This document shows, one piece after another, positions 17,440-24,220 of a DNA stretch of 39,600 bases (within the stretch, counting starts at the first letter, position 1; each line of letters begins with the position of its first letter). Below the pieces are notes generated by a model that searched no databases, was not told the DNA's origin, and saw only the letters and a list, made by a program, of their open reading frames with translations. Both the position numbers and the translations under genes were made by a program. Source of the stretch: Candidatus Gastranaerophilales bacterium (lineage in GTDB: Bacteria; Cyanobacteriota; Vampirovibrionia; Gastranaerophilales; Gastranaerophilaceae); contig CALUVO010000030.1 of assembly GCA_944324245.1 (NCBI GenBank), positions 1 through 39,600 of the forward strand. The letters are read 5' to 3'.

Positions 17440-18447
17440 ATGGAAAAAATTCCTGTAGAAGAACTTGTAAAATTTAAATTACTCCCCTTTGATTTATATA
17501 ATGAACAGGGAGAAAAACTTGTTAATGCAGGTGAAATACTGACATCGGGCAAACTTTTGCAAATCAGCCAGTATGAAGTATTGTACCGTTCCACACCGAA
17601 AAATATTGACAGACCTTCTCCTAAGCCAAAAGACTCTTTGCAGGATTTATCACAGCCGCTTGAAGACGATATCTTTGAACCTGAAAAGCCAAAAGAAATC
17701 GTTTTTGATAAAACCGTTAATAGAAAATCAAAATTTAAAGCTCAGGCACAGGTTGATATGAAATCTTACTATGCAACCACAATGTTTGCAATAAAAGAAA
17801 AAGCAAACAAAGATGCTGTTCAAATGGTTGATGAAATAAAAGATAAAATTCTTAATGATGTGCAGACGATTATGCCTGATGTAAAATTTTGTTCGCAGCT
17901 TAAACTATTGGGCAACTATTACGACTGTCATGCACTAAATACAGCTATTCTTGCTACAGCAATGGGATATAAGCTTGAATATGACGAAGATTTAATTGAA
18001 AAACTGGCCCAGGCATCTTTGCTGCATGATATAGGCATGACAAGACTGCCTAAAGAAATTCTTGAAAAAACAAACCTTTCCCAGCAGGACAACAAGATAT
18101 TTCAAACACACACACAAATAGGTTATAAAATTTTAAAATACGAAATGGGTTTGCCGGAGGATATTTGTCTTGTTGCACTGGAACACCATGAAAATAATGA
18201 TGGTTCGGGTTATCCTTTTAAGCTTTCAGGAGAACAAATTTCTTCTCTTACAAGAGTAGTCGGATTATGCAGCTTTTTTGATGATTTAACTTCAAACAGA
18301 ACAAATCACAAAATAAAAAATACAAAAGAAGCTCTGCGAATTATGCTTGAAGTAGGTTCCAAAAGATTTTTCCCTGAAATTTTGTACCAGTTTGTAAATA
18401 TGTTTAATTATAACGACTTAGAATCCTATGACGAGATGATACAGTAA
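17440..18447 (+). CDS. HD-GYP domain phosphodiesterase
   Basis: A 335-aa protein with a C-terminal HD-GYP domain that probably hydrolyses c-di-GMP. The metal motifs are visible: HDIG (196-199), HTQIGYKIL (224-232) and HHENNDGSGYP (249-259) with the GYP triplet intact; Met replaces the usual Lys after HDIG. The N-terminal ~100 residues form a small domain plus a Pro/Lys-rich linker with no recognised sensor family. There are no transmembrane segments. The stop overlaps the trmFO start as TAATG. Confidence 0.9.
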   Translation: MEKIPVEELVKFKLLPFDLYNEQGEKLVNAGEILTSGKLLQISQYEVLYRSTPKNIDRPSPKPKDSLQDLSQPLEDDIFEPEKPKEIVFDKTVNRKSKFKAQAQVDMKSYYATTMFAIKEKANKDAVQMVDEIKDKILNDVQTIMPDVKFCSQLKLLGNYYDCHALNTAILATAMGYKLEYDEDLIEKLAQASLLHDIGMTRLPKEILEKTNLSQQDNKIFQTHTQIGYKILKYEMGLPEDICLVALEHHENNDGSGYPFKLSGEQISSLTRVVGLCSFFDDLTSNRTNHKIKNTKEALRIMLEVGSKRFFPEILYQFVNMFNYNDLESYDEMIQ

Positions 18448-19772
18448 TGAAGGTAAAAGTTATAGGGGCAGGTCTTGCCGGCTGCGAAGCAGCATTGCAG
18501 CTTGCAAAACGGGATATAGAAGTTGATTTGTATGAAATGCGTCCTGAGAAAACAACAGGTGCACATTCTACGGAGCATCTTGCGGAATTTGTCTGCAGCA
18601 ACAGCCTCGGTTCTCTTGACCCGACAAATGCAAGCGGTTTGTTAAAAAAAGAAATGTCTATACTTGGTTCTTTTTTGATAGAAATTGCAAAAGAATCTCA
18701 AGTACCGGCAGGCAATGCTCTTGCTATTGACAGAAACCTGTTCTCGCAAAAAGTTGAAGAACTCATATTGAACTCGGGCAGGATAAATATAATCAGAGAA
18801 GAAATTAAAACAATCCCGCAAAATGAGCCTGTTATACTTGCTTCCGGGCCATTGACCTCAGATTCACTTGCAGAGGATATAAAAAGATTCACAGGAGAAG
18901 AACATCTGCATTTTTTTGATGCAATTGCGCCGATTGTGGAAAAAGACTCTATAAATTTTGACAAAGCATTTTATGCAAGCCGCTATGACAAAGGCGAAGC
19001 TTCCTATATAAACTGTCCGATGAATAAAGAAGAGTATGAAAATTTTTATGAAATTCTGATAAATGCGCCGAGAATAGAGCTTAAAGCTTTTGAAAAAAAT
19101 TCCAAAGAAAGAGCAAAATTTTTTGAATCCTGCCTGCCAATAGAAGTACTTGCTTCCAGAGGGAAAGATACTCTGCGTTTCGGCCCTATGAAACCCGTGG
19201 GGCTTGTTGACAAAAGAACCGGCATTGAAAACTATGCGGTTGTGCAGCTGCGTCAGGATAATAAAGATGCGACTATGTACAATCTCGTTGGATTCCAGAC
19301 AAATCTGAAATGGGGAAGCCAGAAGGAGCTTTTAAAATCAATACCGGGGCTGGAAAACGCAAATATTCTAAGATACGGGGTTATGCACAGAAATACCTTT
19401 ATCAACAGTCCAGAGGTTTTGTATCCTACACTGCAGTGCAAAAAACGTGCTGATTTGTTTTTTGCCGGTCAGCTTACGGGTACGGAAGGGTATACGGAAT
19501 CAATAGCTACAGGCATGCTTGCAGGTATAAATATGGCAAGATTTTTAAAACAGCAATCTTTAATAGAGTTACCTCGTGTAACAATGCTCGGAGCACTGAC
19601 ACATTACATATCTGACAGCGGCCAAAAACATTTTCAGCCGATAAACTCTAACTGGGGAATAGTTGAAGAACTAAATGTTGATAAAAAAATTAAAAAGAAC
19701 AAAAAACTGAAAAATGAAATGCTTTCCAATCGTTCGATAGAATATCTTGAGATATTTCATATTGTCAACTGA
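18447..19772 (+). CDS. trmFO: Folate/FAD-dependent tRNA (m5U54) methyltransferase
   Basis: A 441-aa TrmFO flavoprotein that methylates U54 of the tRNA T-loop using methylenetetrahydrofolate. The FAD-binding glycine motif is VIGAGLAGCEAA (5-16), followed by the diagnostic YEMRPEKTTGAHST and FVCSNSLGS. GQLTGTEGYTESIATGMLAG near the end is the second FAD-contacting region. The final residues HIVN and the TGA stop are encoded by an inserted dispersed repeat (from 19754). Without the insertion the frame would read on about ten codons (...EISFASLPNKS) to a TGA at 19909-19911. The core enzyme is intact, so function is probably retained. Confidence 0.95.
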   Translation: MKVKVIGAGLAGCEAALQLAKRDIEVDLYEMRPEKTTGAHSTEHLAEFVCSNSLGSLDPTNASGLLKKEMSILGSFLIEIAKESQVPAGNALAIDRNLFSQKVEELILNSGRINIIREEIKTIPQNEPVILASGPLTSDSLAEDIKRFTGEEHLHFFDAIAPIVEKDSINFDKAFYASRYDKGEASYINCPMNKEEYENFYEILINAPRIELKAFEKNSKERAKFFESCLPIEVLASRGKDTLRFGPMKPVGLVDKRTGIENYAVVQLRQDNKDATMYNLVGFQTNLKWGSQKELLKSIPGLENANILRYGVMHRNTFINSPEVLYPTLQCKKRADLFFAGQLTGTEGYTESIATGMLAGINMARFLKQQSLIELPRVTMLGALTHYISDSGQKHFQPINSNWGIVEELNVDKKIKKNKKLKNEMLSNRSIEYLEIFHIVN

Positions 19773-19880
19773 CTCCGACTACTTCTTAGATTTTCTTCAC
19801 GCTCGGACAGTTTCCAATTTTTATACTGCACGCCGTACGCATCAGGATACTCTTGAGTACAAGCGAGGCCGCCTCAGACA
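19754..19880 (+). repeat. Dispersed structured element, copy A (short form)
   Basis: 127 bp bounded by ATTTCATATTGTCAACTGAC at the left and GCGAGGCCGCCTCAGACA at the right, the same ends as the copies at 20820 and 23883. Its middle differs: CTTAGATTTTCTTCACGCTCGGACAG replaces the GTTGAACCTGTGCA module. A block starting GCCGTACGCATCAGGAT is shared with the 286-bp copy. It is inserted in the 3' end of trmFO and supplies the stop. No ORF is carried. Confidence 0.8.
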
Positions 19881-19964
19881 ATCTTTTGCCTCTCTGCCGA
19901 ACAAAAGTTGAAATTTAGTCAACTCAAAACGGATTTCTTCTTATCGCAAAATTTTCTCGGACAA

Positions 19965-20004
19965 AATAAAAAAACCGGCTTATTAATAAGCCGGTTTTTT
20001 TATT
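19965..20004. terminator. Perfect palindromic bidirectional terminator
   Basis: A 40-nt perfect palindrome with core AACCGGCTTATT/AATAAGCCGGTT, flanked by A7 on the left and T7 on the right, so it works on both strands. It would end trmFO transcription from the left and the RHH/small-ORF unit from the right. It lies 54 bp after the stop trmFO would have without repeat A. Confidence 0.85.
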
Positions 20005-20024
20005 TTCCCCAAATCCAGTATTGC

Positions 20025-20147
20025 CTAATTATATTTTTGCTTTTCCTCTATTGTCAGTCTTGTCTTTGTTATCTCTATACTCTCTATTAGTCGTTTTGCT
20101 TTAATATATCTCTTAATCCCCAAATCTGATAGCCTTTGCCTAGTCAA
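20025..20147 (-). CDS. Candidate 40-aa basic protein overlapping the RHH gene
   Basis: A 41-codon frame starting at a TTG that overlaps the last codons of the RHH gene in the +1 frame, with AGAAG 6 nt upstream as a possible SD. The product begins (M)TRQRLSDLGIKRYIKAKR and continues with Lys/Glu/Ile-rich helical sequence, ending 20 bp before the bidirectional terminator. It could be a tiny RHH partner, the +1-shifted tail of a longer RHH protein, or chance. Nothing in it resembles a known toxin. Confidence 0.4.
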   Translation of the reverse strand: MTRQRLSDLGIKRYIKAKRLIESIEITKTRLTIEEKQKYN

Positions 20148-20328
20148 GCAATGCTTCTAATATACTTGCATTTTTAGATGCAATTGAATTTTCTCTTACT
20201 TTTTGTTTATGAATATAAGTTCTGAGTGCTTCTCTTATAAGTTCACTTCTTGTACGATTTTCTACTTCTGCAACTCCGTCAATTTTGTTTAAAAATTCTT
20301 CGGGCATTGAAATTAAAACTCTTGCCAT
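20140..20328 (-). CDS. Ribbon-helix-helix (CopG/MetJ-type) DNA-binding protein
   Basis: A 62-aa protein with the complete RHH fold: strand MARVLISMPEEF, helix LNKIDGVAEVEN, turn RTRSELIREALRTYIHKQ. Such proteins are dimeric repressors and often antitoxins. The SD is excellent (GGAGG, 7 nt before the ATG). No neighbouring gene looks like a standard toxin. A 40-codon ORF overlaps its stop in the +1 frame, and a bidirectional terminator follows. It lies in the repeat-rich accessory segment between trmFO and yebC. Confidence 0.85.
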   Translation of the reverse strand: MARVLISMPEEFLNKIDGVAEVENRTRSELIREALRTYIHKQKVRENSIASKNASILEALLD

Positions 20329-20540
20329 GTTTGTTCCTCCAATATAAATCTTGTAATCTCTTTTGTGGTTTGTTGTTTCGGTTTTTGTATTTGCCTTACT
20401 CTTATATAAAGTATTTTTTAAATAAAATATTGCTAAAATTTATCTACGAAATATATACTAATTTCCCAAATGCTTGATTTTAAAGGGTTATACTGCTTTA
20501 CAAAACTTAACACATCTTGTACCATCTAAAGATTACGGGG

Positions 20541-20591
20541 CTTAGATTTCTTAACACTCGGACAGTATTTTGTCTGAGGCCACCTCAGACA
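20541..20591 (+). repeat. Dispersed structured element, partial copy B
   Basis: Shares CTTAGATTT and CTCGGACAGT with copy A and the right end CCTCAGACA with all copies; the ATTTCATAT left end is not found. TTGTCTGAGG (20570-20579) and CCTCAGACAA (20583-20592) form a 10-bp perfect hairpin with a CCA loop, a stronger version of the small GAGG-CCG-CCTC hairpin of the other copies. It provides the stop codon of the interrupted gene on the minus strand. Confidence 0.55.
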
Positions 20592-21002
20592 AGTTTTAGA
20601 GCTTTTTTAGCTGTTATCTTTTCTAAAATAATAACTTTTTTGTTCAAAGCCAATAGCTCTGCAATTGTATCATAAGCTATTGCATCGGAATTTATATAGA
20701 TTTTGGCTATGTCGTCATGTTTTTGCACAAAGTTTACAAGCTGTTTTGTTGACCTTGTATAGGTCTTTACTATTTTGTCATTGCCGATTTTATCTATAAA
20801 AAGCACTGCTTTTTCTTGTATTTCATATAGTCAACTGACTCCAACTACTTGTTGAACCTGTGCATTAATCAAGTCCATTCATCGTAAACAAGTCCGGCAC
20901 AGGCAACAAGTGCACGGGGTCACTTCCGCAAAATGCTAGTCTTGGCGTCACTCGCACTCCGTGTACACTTCTACAAGCGAGGCCGCCTCAGACATTTTTC
21001 AT
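20585..21002 (-). pseudogene. Small gene interrupted by repeat copy C
   Basis: On the minus strand AAAGG precedes an ATG at 21002, but after ATGAAAAA the reading frame enters repeat C and stops (TGA). On the far side an open frame continues from 20819 to 20585. Joining the flanks exactly at the repeat ends (removing 20820-20994) gives one in-frame protein beginning MKKQEKAVLFIDKIGNDKIV and continuing about 80 residues. Its 3' end (KLV, TGA) runs into partial repeat B, so the native C-terminus may also be lost. A GTG at 20806 could in principle still start a 73-aa product, but has no good SD. I do not recognise the family; the pattern is a mixed alpha/beta domain (YINSDAIAYDTIAELLALNK). Confidence 0.7.
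20820..20994 (+). repeat. Dispersed structured element, copy C
   Basis: 175 bp from ATTTCATATAGTCAACTGAC to GGCCGCCTCAGACA, GC-rich for this genome. ACTTGTTG plus CCTGTGC (20847-20863, AA bulge) pairs perfectly with GCACAGGCAACAAGT (20897-20911), a 15-bp stem. GCACGG (20912-20917) can pair with CCGTGT (20959-20964, one G-U). Both ends carry small hairpins (AGTC/GACT and GAGG/CCTC). It interrupts the small gene on the other strand. There is no target duplication and no ORF. Confidence 0.85.
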
Positions 21003-21027
21003 CTTAACCTTTGTCGAACTATATGTC

Positions 21028-21051
21028 TGTTATTTTAAACCCAGAATAACA
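21028..21051. promoter_or_regulatory. Operator-like dyad upstream of the XRE gene
   Basis: TGTTATT (21028-21034) and AATAACA (21045-21051) form a 7-bp dyad with a 10-nt spacer in the 62-bp gap between the XRE gene and the divergent broken gene. This is a plausible autoregulatory site. Confidence 0.4.
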
Positions 21052-21064
21052 TTAAACTTTTTGT

Positions 21065-21280
21065 ATGACAAATAGTTCTATTAAACTTGTTGGTAAAAAC
21101 GTTAGAAAATATAGAAAATTGAGAAATCTTTCACAAGAAAAGTTAAGTGAATTAGTTAATGTATCAACTGACTATATTTCGTTGATTGAATTAGGTAAAA
21201 GAGTACCCAGTCTAAAAAGATTATATAAAATTGCCGAAATACTGGATGTTGAACCTTATAAATTTTTAAAGGAAATATAA
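21065..21280 (+). CDS. XRE-family HTH transcriptional regulator
   Basis: A 71-aa stand-alone Cro/CI-type helix-turn-helix protein. The five-helix domain is complete: VRKYRKLRNLSQEKLSELVNV, then STDYISLIELGKRVPSLKRL and AEILDVEPYKFL. No effector domain is attached. No SD is visible before the ATG; TAAACT six bases upstream could be a -10 for a leaderless message. It is divergent from the repeat-interrupted gene, the usual layout for a repressor and its target, and ends in an intrinsic terminator. Confidence 0.9.
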   Translation: MTNSSIKLVGKNVRKYRKLRNLSQEKLSELVNVSTDYISLIELGKRVPSLKRLYKIAEILDVEPYKFLKEI

Positions 21281-21307
21281 AAAAAGAGCCTTTGAAGGCT
21301 CTTTTTT
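21280..21307. terminator. Intrinsic terminator between XRE gene and yebC
   Basis: AAAAAAGAGCC / GGCTCTTTTTT with a 6-nt loop (TTTGAA). The A and T tracts make it usable by both convergent genes. Confidence 0.9.
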
Positions 21308-21321
21308 ATTTATGCAACTTA

Positions 21322-22074
21322 TTATATCTGCACCTTGTCCATTACTTCATCAGGAATATCAAAGTTTGAATAAACATTCTGCACATCGTCATGTTCTTCA
21401 AGCTTGTCCATCAAGAGCAAAATCATCTTTGCAGTTTTTTCATCAGTGATTTCGAGTGTGTTTTGAGGCAGTTTTGTGAGTTCTGCGCCTGTGTGTTTAA
21501 AGCCTTCTTTTTCCAGAGTTTCTACAACATTCTGGAAGTTGTCGGGTGTTGTAATAATTTTGTATTCTTCATCTTCATCAAGGAAATCATCAGCACCTGC
21601 GTTTATTGAAGCTTCAAAAAGTTTTTCGTAATCATTTTCATCTTTTGCAAAAGTAACAACACCTGCATCCTTAAACATCCAGCCGACACAGCCGGTTTCA
21701 CCGAGATTGCCGTTGAATTTTGTAAAATAGCTTCTTATATCGCCTGCCGTACGGTTTCTGTTGTCGGTCATTGCCTCTACAATAACAGCAACACCGCCTG
21801 CGCCGTAGCCTTCGTAGGTGAGTTCTTCGTAGTTTTCGGAAGCACCTGCACCGCAGCCTTTTTCGATGGCTCTTTTGATATTGTCATTAGGCAGTCCGCC
21901 TGCTTTTGCCTTTTCAATAGCAGTTCTCAGGCGAAAGTTTGCTGCAGGGTCGCCGCCGCCCATTTTTGCAGCAACTATGATTTCTCTGGAGTATTTTTGA
22001 AATGCTACGCCTCTTTGTGCGTCGACTTTAGCTTTTTTGTGTTTAATGGTTGACCATTTTGAGTGTCCTGACAT
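21322..22074 (-). CDS. yebC: YebC/PmpR family regulatory protein
   Basis: A 250-aa protein with the invariant N-terminus [20 protein letters not shown] and the following [20 protein letters not shown]. YebC-family members act as DNA-binding regulators, and some (YeeI type) as ribosome-associated factors relieving stalls at proline stretches. [22 protein letters not shown] in the middle is also diagnostic. The acidic C-terminal domain is complete. Its start lies 26 bp downstream of the ilvD stop on the same strand, so co-transcription is likely. Confidence 0.95.
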   Translation of the reverse strand: MSGHSKWSTIKHKKAKVDAQRGVAFQKYSREIIVAAKMGGGDPAANFRLRTAIEKAKAGGLPNDNIKRAIEKGCGAGASENYEELTYEGYGAGGVAVIVEAMTDNRNRTAGDIRSYFTKFNGNLGETGCVGWMFKDAGVVTFAKDENDYEKLFEASINAGADDFLDEDEEYKIITTPDNFQNVVETLEKEGFKHTGAELTKLPQNTLEITDEKTAKMILLLMDKLEEHDDVQNVYSNFDIPDEVMDKVQI

Positions 22075-22100
22075 AAATTATTTTCCTTATTAAATTATTA

Positions 22101-23759
22101 TTACAATGTTACGGCTCCGACAGAAGCGCTCTGTACGGTTTTTGCATATTTTGCAAGAAATCCTTTCACTTCTTTTGGAGGCAGAGGTTTAAACTCTTTT
22201 CTTCTCTGTTCAAGCTCTTCGTCGCTTACAAGAAGCTCCAGTTTTCTTGCCGGTATATCTATTTTAATTTTATCACCGTTTTTTATCAAGCCTATAATTC
22301 CGCCCATAGCAGCCTCGGGGCAAATGTGTCCTATGCACAGCCCTCTTGTACCGCCAGAGAAGCGTCCGTCTGTAATCAGTGCAACCTTTGCACCGAGACC
22401 TTTGCCCACAATCATGGAGGTAGGAGCCAGCATTTCACGCATGCCGGGGCCGCCTTTTGGCCCTTCGTAGCAGATTACAACAACATCACCCTCTTTTATA
22501 TGGTCTTTATCTATTGCTTCCATAGTTTCTTCTTCCGAGTTAAACACTTTTGCTGTCCCCTCAAAAGTAAGTGCCGACGGGTCAACACCGGAAATTTTTA
22601 TAACTGCGCCCTCTTGAGCCAGATTGCCTTTTAGAATACCAAGCCCGGGGTTTGAGGTAATAGGGTTATCAAGTGTATGGATTATGCTGTTATCTACCCA
22701 CGCAGAATCTGCAATTTGAGAAATTTTTAATCCGGAAACTCCTTTTGTATCCTTGAGCTCCGGAGTGTTTTTATAAAGGGTTTTTAATACCCCGGGGATT
22801 CCGCCAGCGTAATGAAGGTCTGTCATCGTAGGCAGAGCAGAGGGGTCAAGTTTAATTATCTGCGGGATTTTGTAGCTCAATTCATCAAAATCTTTTAAAG
22901 AAATATCAATATTACCGGAGTTTGCAATGGCAAGCAAATGTAAAATAGAGTTTGTAGATCCGCCCAGTGCAAGGTCTGTGACAATAGCATTTCTCATAGA
23001 ATCACGTGTAATGATATCTGAAGGTTTGATTCCTTTTTCAACAAGCTCTACAATTTTTAATCCCGATTCAAAAGCAATTTGTTTTTTCTTTGAAGAAACA
23101 GCGGAAGCCGTAGCGCAGAAAGGAAGGCTCATCCCCATAACCTCTGTCAGACATGCCATTGTATTTGCCGTATAAAGCCCCTGACAAGAACCGGCTGAAG
23201 GGCAGCACTCTTCTTCCATCTCGCAAAGGCGTTCTTTTGTAATTTTGCCTGCAGAGAGTTTTCCTACAGCTTCAAAAGAGCCTCTTATCATTGTTAATAC
23301 TTCATTTTTAGAACACCCGTCAAGCATAGGACCTGCTGTCACAACAATACAGGGAATATTTATTCTCAAAGCAGCAATGAGCATGCCCGGTGTGATTTTG
23401 TCACAGTTTGTTAAAAGAACAAGTCCGTCAAGCTGATGAGCCTCGGCAACCGTTTCCACACAGTCTGCAATAAGGTCGCGTGAAGGCAGAGAATACTTCA
23501 TTCCGCAGTGTCCCATAGCGATACCGTCACACACTGCAGGTGTGCCAAAGATAAACGCCTGACCTCCGCCTGAGTGTATACCTTTTTCTATTTGTCTTTC
23601 CAAATCTCTCATGCCGGCATGTCCCGGTACAAGATCGGAAAAGGAGCTTGCTATACCTATAAACGGACGTTTCATACCTTCTTTTGTTACGCCCGCTGCA
23701 TATAATAAAGAGCGGTGTGCTGCTTTGTGTATACCTTTTTTTACGTTGTCGCTTCTCAT
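22101..23759 (-). CDS. ilvD: Dihydroxy-acid dehydratase
   Basis: A 552-aa Fe-S dehydratase for the third step of valine, isoleucine and pantothenate precursor synthesis. The cluster cysteines are seen in NCDKITPG and [29 protein letters not shown] and [12 protein letters not shown]...[11 protein letters not shown] are typical of IlvD rather than the related Edd. AAGGG precedes the ATG. No other ilv gene is next to it. Upstream are 123 bp of intergenic DNA and then repeat copy D. Confidence 0.96.
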   Translation of the reverse strand: MRSDNVKKGIHKAAHRSLLYAAGVTKEGMKRPFIGIASSFSDLVPGHAGMRDLERQIEKGIHSGGGQAFIFGTPAVCDGIAMGHCGMKYSLPSRDLIADCVETVAEAHQLDGLVLLTNCDKITPGMLIAALRINIPCIVVTAGPMLDGCSKNEVLTMIRGSFEAVGKLSAGKITKERLCEMEEECCPSAGSCQGLYTANTMACLTEVMGMSLPFCATASAVSSKKKQIAFESGLKIVELVEKGIKPSDIITRDSMRNAIVTDLALGGSTNSILHLLAIANSGNIDISLKDFDELSYKIPQIIKLDPSALPTMTDLHYAGGIPGVLKTLYKNTPELKDTKGVSGLKISQIADSAWVDNSIIHTLDNPITSNPGLGILKGNLAQEGAVIKISGVDPSALTFEGTAKVFNSEEETMEAIDKDHIKEGDVVVICYEGPKGGPGMREMLAPTSMIVGKGLGAKVALITDGRFSGGTRGLCIGHICPEAAMGGIIGLIKNGDKIKIDIPARKLELLVSDEELEQRRKEFKPLPPKEVKGFLAKYAKTVQSASVGAVTL

Positions 23760-23882
23760 AATTTATACCCTTTTATCATTTACCCCGTTTTGCCCTTATA
23801 CAGCCTTAAGCAGACTTATTGCAGCCTGCTTATTTATTGTAATTAAAATTATACTACAATCTTTGAAAGATGTACGGATAAG

Positions 23883-24168
23883 ATTTCATATAGTCAACTG
23901 ACTCCGACTACTTGTTGAACCTGTGCAATAAACAAGTTCAACTATTTAACAACAAGTCCGGCACAGCCAACAAGTGCATGGGGTCACTTCAGTAAAATGC
24001 TAGACTGGCTGCAACATCGGCTGAGCTAGAGCGAAGCCTGATGTTATGCCCCTACCTGGTGGCGTCACTCGCACTCCGTGTACCACTCCTAGCTTGAGGC
24101 GTAGGCAAACCGCAGGTGCGCCGTACGCATCAGGATGCCCTCGGGTACAAGCGAGGCCGCCTCAGACA
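23883..24168 (+). repeat. Dispersed structured element, copy D (longest)
   Basis: 286 bp with the same ends as copy C (ATTTCATATAGTCAACTGAC...GAGGCCGCCTCAGACA). It contains the copy C modules plus two extra blocks: a hairpin-forming one (AACATCGGCT ... AGCCTGATGTT, about 24013-24045) and the GCCGTACGCATCAGGAT block shared with copy A. The 15-bp stem of copy C is kept with one mismatch (23910-23926 with 23961-23975). It sits between ilvD and uvrC and leaves the uvrC promoter region intact. Spurious short ORFs run through it, none with coding features. Confidence 0.85.
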
Positions 24169-24205
24169 TATTTTAGAATATCTCGCTAGTGGGTATGCCA
24201 CTGTA

Positions 24206-24214
24206 TGCTATACT
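24206..24214 (+). promoter_or_regulatory. Extended -10 element placed for a leaderless uvrC mRNA
   Basis: TGCTATACT is a TGn-TATACT extended -10 ending exactly 6 nt before the uvrC ATG, so transcription would begin at or near the start codon. No SD is visible between them. The same 9-mer with the same spacing occurs at 32964. Confidence 0.5.
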
Positions 24215-24220
24215 GTATCT

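Noticed and set aside
19908-20090. 60-codon plus-strand ORF rich in Phe, Leu and Cys
   Set aside because: It begins at a TTG without SD, runs straight through the palindromic terminator and is antisense to the candidate RHH-overlapping frame.
20470-20529. 19-codon plus-strand ORF starting MLDFKGLYCF
   Set aside because: No SD, no promoter and no distinguishing composition.
22326-23436. Several antisense frames over ilvD
   Set aside because: They lack ribosome binding sites and are explained by codon bias of the ilvD reading frame.
19754-24168. Repeats as integron attC sites with gene cassettes between them
   Set aside because: A GTTGAAC word and long imperfect stems are attC-like, but the intervals contain housekeeping genes (yebC, ilvD) on both strands and no integrase. 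The element also splits a gene, unlike attC.
19754-24168. CRISPR array
   Set aside because: There is no short direct repeat at regular spacing; the related copies are kilobases apart (apart from A to C) and differ in length.
24116-24220. 35-residue N-terminal extension of UvrC
   Set aside because: The extra codons come from repeat D and the repeat-uvrC gap and do not resemble UvrC; homology begins after the ATG at 24221.
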